A stretch of DNA of 25,448 nt from Tubulinosema ratisbonensis (lineage: Eukaryota > Microsporidia > Tubulinosematidae), in contig RCSS01000358.1 of assembly GCA_004000155.1 (NCBI GenBank), positions 1 through 25,448 of the forward strand, given 5' to 3'. The translations under genes were made by a program, and so were the position numbers. The notes beneath the pieces were generated by a model. It saw only the letters and a program-made list of their open reading frames with translations, made no database searches and had not been told where the DNA came from. Shown here in pieces: positions 19,225 to 25,448 of this stretch (its first letter is position 1; each line of letters begins with the position of its first letter).

Positions 19225-20480
19225 ATGATTTTACTTTGTTTTTTCAAATTAAGCTTACTTATTAATGTAGAAGTAGACAATACTAATTTACGAGAAGAAA
19301 GGATTATATACAATCCTGAATACTTCGCAAATAGAACATTTCGGGATAGTATATTTATACAAATCCTAGGGCAAGAATCATCGGATATTTACCAAAAAAG
19401 GGGAACGTAACTATAATATTTAAACAAAATATTTGATTAAAAAGAAAATTTAGATTTAAAAAGCTGCTTAATCGGTAGTATAGATGTAATTTATTGAAGG
19501 ATAAAACAAAAAGAACGAACCTAGAGCATGAAAGTGTAAAAGATCCAGAAATAAATGATAGTACTAATTTATTACCAACTAAATCATTTTCTATTGGCCT
19601 TCATGGCATAAAGGTAACTTATTCTGGTGAAGAGTTAGTTGACAAAAAACACTCATGTGAATTGGAAACCAATGATATGAGTAATCTTACTTGCTCTAAC
19701 AAGAATTATAATAGTTCTTTTGAAGCACCTACTGAGAATTTAGAATCAATGGTTTATGTTCAAAATGAGGTCTAACATTCTGATTCCAAACAAAAGCAAG
19801 ATTCTTCAAATATATCCTCAGCTACAGAAAATAATAAAGACATTAATTGCCATTCATCTTCATGGTGTATTACTAACTTATATGATAATAAAATAAATTC
19901 ACCTAAAACTATCTTAAACGATGATGTTTACAAGAAAGAAAAAAAAGACCAAGCCCCAGATTTGGTTAATTTAAAGATTAAATATGAAAATCTTAAATGT
20001 ATCTGCCAAATATTTGACTTACAAAATAAAAATATCTTTAAAAATAAAAGCGATTCTCCTCTCTCAACAACACTGGATACAATCATGGCTAAATCCGAAA
20101 ATCCTGTACTAAACACTGCTAACTTAATTAAGGATGAATTAGCACAAGGTTCAATTAAATTTTAGAAAAAAAAAGACGTAAACTTTAATTCTGGTGAATA
20201 TACCAGTTTTGTAGACAATGAACAAGTTTGTTGCTCTTTTGGTGAGTCTTTACGGGGTTTCGAAAATATTTTGAAAGAGTTAAGAGATTTGAAACTACAA
20301 AATAATGAGCAAATAACCCCAGTTAATCAGAATGCTTAGATGTTAAGAAAGATCAAAAAAGTTCTCATTAAAAAGTAAAAAAGACGCCACTTTGAAAATT
20401 TTTCCCCTAAAAGAACTCCTAAGCATTTTAAAAAAAGAACAAAAATGTCTTTTGTATGTTTTAAATCGTTTTGTACCTAA
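19225..20480 (+). pseudogene. Decayed secreted polar protein gene
   Basis: An ATG at 19225 opens a 61-codon frame starting with a likely signal peptide (MILLCFFKLSLLINVEV). At the A6 run near 19393 the coding sense passes to another frame. That frame then stays protein-like for about 1 kb and is interrupted only by TGA at 19434, TAG at 19476, TAA at 19773, TAG at 20163, TAG at 20337 and TAA at 20376, ending at TAA 20478. The encoded body is Ser/Asn/Glu/Asp-rich, with NLTCSN, LKCICQIF and LRGFENILKELRDL. The tail beyond 20337 is Lys/Arg-rich. Signal peptide, polar body and basic tail repeat the design of the protein at 14526-16058, although I see no clear sequence similarity. Five of the six stops inside this frame are TAA or TAG, four of them plausible C-to-T changes of Gln codons. 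It is probably a dead gene. Draft sequence errors could account for the frameshift, but hardly for all the stops. Confidence 0.6.
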
Positions 20481-21321
20481 AAAAAGAAAATCAACTGAAA
20501 TCTTAAAAAAAAAACAAACTTTAAAAATGATGGTTGTTTAAAATCATAAAAATAAATTTCAACACGTTCTAGTGATAAAGACTAAAAATTTTATAAATTC
20601 GCAAAACACAAACAAGACGTCTGTTGTTTTTCAGTACCAAGAAAAAATAGTAAATAAATGGATACATTATTTTTTTTTATCTTTTAAAATTTAGTTATTT
20701 ACATCAATCGTTATATTCTTGAAAAGGTTTGTCTGACTAAATATTATTATAAAATTTTAAGAAATTTTTTTATTCACATAAATGACACACAACAACAGCG
20801 GAAAAATAAACTTAATGTACTCGGAAAATCTGGACAATAAAAACTTTATTTTTTTATTGAAATAAATCAATTTGCAATAAATTTTTTTTCTTTGCATTTT
20901 TATAATCAAATGTTTATCTAAATTACATTATAGAATATTTTTCTCTAGATTTTATACAGATTTTTCATATATTTAAATATACAAAGAATTTGGGGGTTTT
21001 AAAAAACTAAGTTAAATTTGGTCAAAATATTAGACATAGTAACAATAAGTACAATATCAACTAACGAAACAATATCTTATTTATCTATAGCTATGTTATG
21101 TAGTTTTAAGTATTTATAATAGTTCAACATTTTAAAATTAAGATTTATTTTAAAATATGTTTTAATATCTGAATTTTTGTGATAATAGTAAAATTTTAAA
21201 TCGTTTTTATCAAAATTCGGATTTTTATTAGTTAAAAGTCAAAAAAAAACTGATTTTGGTATTTTTTTACCTCAAATCTTTATTTCATTTATTCAGGTAA
21301 AATAGTTCAGAATTTAAGGGT
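20481..21321. other. AT-rich spacer, no gene seen
   Basis: About 0.8 kb of A/T-rich sequence downstream of the decayed secreted-protein gene. Nothing supportable is seen. Confidence 0.5.
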
Positions 21322-21425
21322 ATAATTAAAATGAAGTATAAATACTCTTTTAAAGAAGGTATAGCGAAAAGAAACCCATATGGATTTCCCATCCCTAGGC
21401 AACAAAAAAAATAATTAAAATGAAG
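21322..21425. repeat. 15-bp direct repeats flanking a 74-bp segment
   Basis: ATAATTAAAATGAAG occurs at 21322-21336 and again at 21411-21425. The 74 bp between them are less A/T-rich and contain CCCATCCCTAGG at 21388-21399. A 27-codon frame (21331-21414) runs from the ATG in the first repeat and reads through the segment, but it is too short to call a gene. Direct repeats around a compositionally different segment suggest an insertion or a tandem duplication. The segment shares 24 of 25 bp with the gag relic at 23998-24022 in inverted orientation. Confidence 0.6.
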
Positions 21426-22014
21426 AAAGAAATAAATCGAAACTTATTTAAAAAATTTTTAATATCATTTATTACCAAAGGATAAATGAGCAGTAATAAA
21501 AGATAATATTTAAATAATTTTTTAATCTTAATATTTTTCTTATAGTAATTATTGCAACTGTATCATTTAGATTCTGTTTACAGAATTATAGCTGTTAAAA
21601 AGTTGATAAAATAAATTTTTAATTATCTACCAATCTAATTACTTATTAATTTTTCTTCTCTAAATTACATAATTTATTATTTTATAGTAAAATAAAATTT
21701 GTATCCAAACTTCATTTAATATTTCAAAAGGTCTTATAATAATTGTGTTTCATTATTCATATTTCTAAAATTCCGTAATTGAACTATTCATTCGTAAAGT
21801 AAGTTACAATATAATAACTTATTATAAATATGTTTTAATTTAAATGGTTTATAAATTTTACTATCCTCTTTCATTAGTTAAGACATAGTTATTTTTAAAT
21901 AAATAAATAGAATATTTCTAATCCGACACATATTTTATAAATTTTGATTTTAATAACAAAACAAAATTACACTCTTTTAAGAAATCTATTTTTCTTTTTT
22001 AAGAATATTTAGTT
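21426..22014. other. AT-rich spacer, no gene seen
   Basis: About 0.6 kb of A/T-rich sequence. I see no gene or defined repeat. Confidence 0.5.
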
Positions 22015-22480
22015 AATATATTTTTTTACATCAAATGTAATTTTAAGTTTTTTTACCAAATATTGCATTCTTTTTCAATTTCTTCAAAGTTTCTTCTCAA
22101 TTTATGATTTATTTATTAAAATAATCATATGTACAATTCTTCTCTTTAGCTTCTTTCATAAAATCATTTATGTCTCTTAGCGTAATGAAATAATTTATAA
22201 GAATTATTTTTTGAAACTCTTCTTACAAGTTTTTTTTGTAGGGAATTCTAGTGATTTACTTTCATGAGGCACAAGGTAAAATTTTACATGTTCATTTTCT
22301 TCATAGAAACATTTTAACTTTTCAAGAATCTCTCGAATTTTTTTATCTCAGATAGCACACATCTTTTTATGTAATTAACCACAGCCCTGGTTTTTAATAT
22401 TTCAAACCTTGTTTCCCATTCTTCGAAACAGCTAATTAATTTAAAAAAAATATTTTATGAACTGGTAATTCATCAAAATT
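22015..22480 (-). pseudogene. Decayed coding segment beyond the Tc1 insertion, unidentified
   Basis: Minus-strand reading gives charged, protein-like segments in changing frames. A run of about 40 codons contains CFEEWETRFEILKTRAVVNY. A second run of about 40 codons contains LEKLKCFYEENEHVKFYLVP. A third contains LRDINDFMKEAKEKNCTYDY and later EETLKKLKKNAIF. Stops and frame changes rule out an intact gene. Since the Tc1 element at 22483-23750 interrupts minus-strand gag-protease sequence, this may be the continuation of that retroelement past its protease. No reverse transcriptase motif is visible, so it could also be an unrelated dead gene. Confidence 0.4.
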
Positions 22481-22482
22481 TA

Positions 22483-23750
22483 NGGGAGGCTTCAAAATTC
22501 GATTTTTGCAAAATTGATATTCTTTTTATTAAAAAGTTTTTATAGCGAAAAATTTAGAATTTATTTTTTCTTTTTATATATTCCCGGGTATTTTCCCTCT
22601 GCAAATATATATGTCTAATTTTTTTAGAGTTATGGGTAAACAGATAGGTGAGCAGATGTCAGATTTTGTAGTTTACTTGTGGAAGGAAAAAAACTCATTT
22701 AGAAAAATAGCTGATATGACAAAAATTCCAGTGGCTACTATTCATGCAATAGTTAGTCGATATAAAGATCGCGGGAATTTATCACGAAAAGAGGGATCAG
22801 GCAGAAGACAAGTTCTTAAGATCAAAGAAAAAGAGAAAATTGTTTCTTTGATAAATCAAAATTCAAAAATAAACTCTCTTGAAATTCTTAAAATTCTTGC
22901 CAAAGAATTTAATACCAGATGCACAGCAAGAACAATAAGAAATTTCTTAAAAAAAAGGGGGTTCTCAAACAGAATAGCGTGTAAAAAGCCTCTCCTCAGC
23001 AAAAAAAATATTATTAAGCGAGAAAATTTTTGCAAGCATTACATCTTAGAAGATTGTTCATTTTGGAAAAAGGTCATATTCTCTGACGAATGCAAGTTCA
23101 ATTTATATGGGAACGATGCGAAACAAAAGGTGTGGCGGGAAACAAATCAACGATATTCACAGAAAAATATACAACCAACGGTGAAATTTGGAGGAGGTTC
23201 GGTAATGTGTTGGGGATGTTTTTCGTCTAAAGGAGTGGGAGAGCTTTTTTTCATTGAAGGTATTATGGACCGGTTCGTCTATCTTGATGTCCTGAAAAAT
23301 TCACTAAAAAGATCAATAATTAAACTTGAAATGGAAAAGGATTTTGTTTTTCAGCATGATAACGACCCAAAACATACGTCTCAAATAATCAGAGATTATT
23401 TAGATTCAAAAAATATTGACGTTATTCCATGGCCGTCACAGTCGCCCGATCTTAATCCCATTGAGCATCTTTGGGCCTACATTAAAACAAAGATAAAAAA
23501 AAATATTAAAAGCAAAGAAGAGCTTAAAAAAGAAATAACAATTGTTTGGAACAGTATAACCCCTGAATTTTGCAATAAATTAATTCTAAGTTTACCAAAA
23601 AGATTAAAAGAAGTTATTAAAGCAAATGGAAAGAATACCAAATATTAAATAAACTATTTACTTAGCAATATTTTAAAAATTAAATTTATTAAAACCTTTT
23701 TTCGTTCCTTAGATGAGCTTAAAAAAATTTTTTATCTTATCAACCCCCCN
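22483..23750 (+). mobile_element. Tc1/mariner-type transposon, about 1.27 kb
   Basis: The proposed limits are N-GGGAGGCTT on the left (N at 22483, preceded by TA at 22481-22482) and CCCCCC-N on the right (N at 23750, with TA at 23752-23753). Read inward from both ends, each starts with a G-rich block (GGGAGG and GGGGGG), which may be the outer part of the terminal inverted repeats. Beyond the first few bases the ends do not match well. The length is normal for Tc1/mariner. The element lies within minus-strand retroelement remains, and the transposase is on the plus strand. Boundaries are an inference because both fall on N bases. Confidence 0.45.
22611..23648 (+). CDS. Tc1-type transposase (DD34E), apparently intact
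   Basis: The product is 345 aa, full length for the Tc1 family. A helix-turn-helix (about 15-52; RKIADMTKIPVATIHAIVSR) is followed by the GRPR-like linker GSGRRQ (62-67), a second helix-turn-helix (about 70-115), then the RNase H-like catalytic domain. VIFSDECKFNLYG holds D159, VFQHDNDPKHTS holds D250 and SPDLNPIEHLW holds E285. D250 and E285 are separated by 34 residues, defining DD34E. MCWGCFSSKGVGEL (199-212) is another Tc1 signature. The enzyme cuts and pastes its element at TA sites in the nucleus. No stop or frameshift is present and codons are visibly richer in G/C than the surroundings, unlike the wrecked sequence around it, so arrival is probably recent, perhaps horizontal. CCC lies 14-16 nt before the ATG. 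Confidence 0.95.
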   Translation: MSNFFRVMGKQIGEQMSDFVVYLWKEKNSFRKIADMTKIPVATIHAIVSRYKDRGNLSRKEGSGRRQVLKIKEKEKIVSLINQNSKINSLEILKILAKEFNTRCTARTIRNFLKKRGFSNRIACKKPLLSKKNIIKRENFCKHYILEDCSFWKKVIFSDECKFNLYGNDAKQKVWRETNQRYSQKNIQPTVKFGGGSVMCWGCFSSKGVGELFFIEGIMDRFVYLDVLKNSLKRSIIKLEMEKDFVFQHDNDPKHTSQIIRDYLDSKNIDVIPWPSQSPDLNPIEHLWAYIKTKIKKNIKSKEELKKEITIVWNSITPEFCNKLILSLPKRLKEVIKANGKNTKY

Positions 23751-23751
23751 T

Positions 23752-23842
23752 TATTAACATTTAGATTTCCCCTTTCAATTATTTTTGAATTTATAAAGTT
23801 TTTTTCTGCTCCGCAATCCAATATAGCCTCATGCTTATTATT
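23752..23842 (-). pseudogene. Retrotransposon aspartic protease fragment
   Basis: A run of about 30 minus-strand codons includes HEAILDCGAEKNFINSKII. DCGA at 23807-23818 is the active-site D-S/T/C-G-A of retroelement aspartic proteases, preceded by the usual hydrophobic strand and followed by the N-F-I motif. A stop lies just upstream (near 23845), and the run ends at the N that marks the Tc1 boundary. It lies about 200 nt downstream of the gag zinc knuckle, as in a gag-protease order. It is non-functional as it stands. Confidence 0.75.
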
Positions 23843-24032
23843 TTAAGCTTTAAATTCACTATTAGCAATCCTGAATGATCAATTTCTTTTGTAAGAATAT
23901 ATCCCTTATGATTTCTCTTTTCCTTTTCATTTTGGTCCTTCTTTAATGTTGATTTCTGAGTGCTACCTTTATTAATCTTACTCTTAAGTTTATAGCAATT
24001 TTTTTTGTTCCCTAGGGATGGGTAAGATTATA

Positions 24033-24840
24033 GCAATTGTATGTGTTATGCGTATTAGATCTACACACTTTACACCATTTATCATACCAATCTTTTTTAT
24101 TTTTGCTGAAAAAGGTCTCTCTTGTCATTATTTTTGGTTCGGTAATCTCTTCTGTTTGCTTGATTGGTTTTCTTTGGAAGCTTCTTTTATGTTGTTCTCT
24201 TTGAATAAATTCTTAACCTCTGTAATATGTTTTAAGTATTAGCTTACTATTGGTAATAATTTATACTTACTTAGTTCAATCTTTGTCTCGATTGAAAGTC
24301 CTAAAATAAAACTTTCTTTAAATTTTCTTTCCATTTCTTTTTTATTTAATTTTTCACAATTCCAAGATTTGTCAATTCTTTGTCAATTGCTTTCACATAA
24401 TCTGTTATCCAATAATAGTTGTCTTGTTAAATTTCTTTTAGCCTTTCAAGGTAAAAATAACCTTTGTCTTGAGGGAAATAATATGAGTATAGATCGTCAT
24501 ATATCTCTTTCGTATATACATATGCTTCTTTCCTCTTCTCATAAGGAATTTTTTTAATTGCTGCGATGATCTCTACAGCATCTTCATCTAACCATTTGGC
24601 TTAACTAACAGCTTCTTCCATGTTAACTACCCACTCTCTTAGGTCTTGCACATTAAGATTCTCAAGTTATAGAATCCTCTTCTTTAGACATACTTTGCTA
24701 CTCCCAGCAATATACTCATATTCTAGGTATTCAATTAACCTGCACTTCTCAAGCTTCTTTGATAGTTCCTGAGCTTTCACATCCTCTCTTCTAAATGAAT
24801 TCATTATGTCCCGAGAAGATGGGACTTGTGGTGTTTTTAA
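24033..24840 (-). pseudogene. Ty3/gypsy gag remnant with zinc knuckle
   Basis: From 24843 down to about 24340, one minus-strand frame is open apart from TAA stops at 24667, 24601, 24427 and 24346. It reads as a capsid-like protein containing NLNVQDLREWVVNMEEAV, WLDEDAVEIIAAI and DKGYFYLERLKEI. After a frameshift near 24345 it continues with FKESFILGLSIETKIEL, the F-x-x-G-L motif common near the capsid C-terminus. A further frame gives WCKVCRSNTHNTYNC, a perfect CX2CX4HX4C zinc knuckle (24033-24074) that would bind the element's RNA. Gag packages element RNA into virus-like particles. Here several stops and frameshifts show a long-dead copy. The protease fragment follows in the expected place. 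Confidence 0.8.
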
Positions 24841-25448
24841 GTGTTTATCATGTTCTTCCTTAGTTCCGAATAAATTATGATATCGTCTAAGTAGGCATAA
24901 ACAAAATTGCCTAGTTCTTTTCTAAGTATGGTGTCGATTGCTCGTTGAAATGTTGTTGGTCCATTACATAGGCCGAACGGCAATCGATTTTATTCATATA
25001 GTCCTCCTTTCCAAGAAAAAGCTGTCAGAGGTTTTGAGTCTTCTTCTAGTGCTATTTGATAGTAGCCTGATGTTGCGTCTAGTGTTGAGAATATTTTGGC
25101 TTTACCTAGTGAGTCAATTATCTCGGCGATACAGGGCAAAGGATAGCTATCTTTTATTGTGCGCTGATTTAAAGCGCGATAGTCTATGCATAGTCTTATT
25201 TTTCCGTCTGGTTTAGGAATCGGGACTACTCTTGAGGACCAAGAACTTTTTGATTCTCTTATAATTCGTAACCTGAGATTTTTTTTAATTTCTTCTGTAA
25301 TCTCATTTTCATAATTTACTGGGATTCTGAAATTCTTTTGTTTTATTGGTGAGTTATCAGTCAATTGAATAGAATGTGTTCCACTTGAACATAAGTTTAG
25401 CTCGGAGATTTCCGTTTTGAATACATCTTGAAATTGACTTATAACTGT
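24838..25448 (-). pseudogene. Ty3/gypsy reverse transcriptase fragment (partial at window edge)
   Basis: The frame is open from the right edge to a TAA at 24990. It carries the classic Ty3/gypsy RT order: FQDVFK, then SSWSSRVVPIPKPDGKIRLC, IDYRALN, DSYPLP, and FSTLDATSGYYQI, with the first catalytic Asp at 25077-25079. The stop falls just before NRLPFGLCNGPTTFQ, which continues in the same frame to YLDD (24882-24893), the other two catalytic Asp. A one-base shift near 24870 then leads to GTKEEHDKHLK, the normal RT sequence after YLDD. At about 24838 RT similarity stops and gag-like sequence begins in the same frame. The enzyme would copy element RNA into DNA, but this copy is inactivated. The rest of pol upstream lies outside the window. 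Confidence 0.9.

Noticed and set aside
19928..20116. 62-codon minus-strand frame
   Set aside because: Antisense of the decayed secreted-protein gene and not better supported than the plus-strand reading.
21388..24022. The 25-bp inverted pair as terminal repeats of one large Tc1 element
   Set aside because: The right copy lies within the gag relic next to its zinc knuckle, the left copy is not preceded by TA, and closer G-rich ends at 22483 and 23750 give the normal element length.
24018..24557. Two plus-strand frames of 62-74 codons
   Set aside because: Antisense of the gag relic, including its zinc knuckle.
19434..24669. Ciliate-like genetic code in which TAA and TAG encode Gln
   Set aside because: Intact genes here (transporter, GRAM protein, transposase) end with TAA at normal family length, and the genes with internal stops also have frameshifts, so decay is the simpler reading.
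24938..25216. 92-codon plus-strand frame
   Set aside because: Antisense of the reverse transcriptase fragment.
1..25448. CRISPR array, rRNA or bacterial operon
   Set aside because: No spaced direct repeats of CRISPR type, no conserved rRNA stretches and no ribosome-binding sites. The gene content is eukaryotic.

Overview
The window looks like nuclear DNA from a gene-poor, very AT-rich microsporidian. This is an inference. The supporting signs are small intronless genes, several start codons preceded by a CCC or GGG motif as described for Microsporidia, a divergent MFS carrier, short fast-evolving membrane and secreted proteins with no obvious relatives, and Tc1/mariner plus Ty3/gypsy elements. 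Low gene density with long A/T-only spacers recalls species such as Edhazardia aedis or Anncaliia algerae, but I cannot assign a species. Scattered N bases show that the assembly is draft quality.

Layout. 1-45: last codons of a Pro/Gln/Glu-rich protein. 503-1381 (-) and 10758-11636 (+): two members of one multi-pass membrane protein family, both 292 aa, in opposite orientation and about 9.4 kb apart. 2826-6048: the only compact cluster. It holds an 88-aa basic protein (+), an MFS_1-like/MFSD6-type transporter (-), a WBP2-like GRAM protein (-) and a membrane-anchored protein resembling a ubiquitin-specific protease fold (-). The last two are separated by an 8-bp tandem repeat. 7499-7999 (-): a Lys/Glu-rich orphan. 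12430-13690 (-): a heavily decayed gene. 14526-16058 (-): a long Ser/Glu/Asp-rich, probably secreted protein whose first 60 codons are out of frame between two A-runs. 19225-20480 (+): a decayed gene of similar design, with a signal peptide, polar body and basic tail.

22000-25448 is a graveyard of mobile DNA. An apparently intact Tc1-type transposase gene (DD34E, +) sits inside the relic of a Ty3/gypsy retrotransposon on the minus strand (gag, zinc knuckle, protease). A reverse transcriptase fragment abuts the gag start and runs off the right edge. That order (RT then gag) means rearrangement or nesting of two copies.

The genes do not form one pathway. The intact ones are mainly membrane or putatively secreted proteins, which suits an intracellular parasite that imports metabolites and changes its surface and secreted repertoire quickly. 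Most of the remaining sequence is A/T-rich spacer in which I see no genes. I found no tRNA, rRNA or CRISPR.
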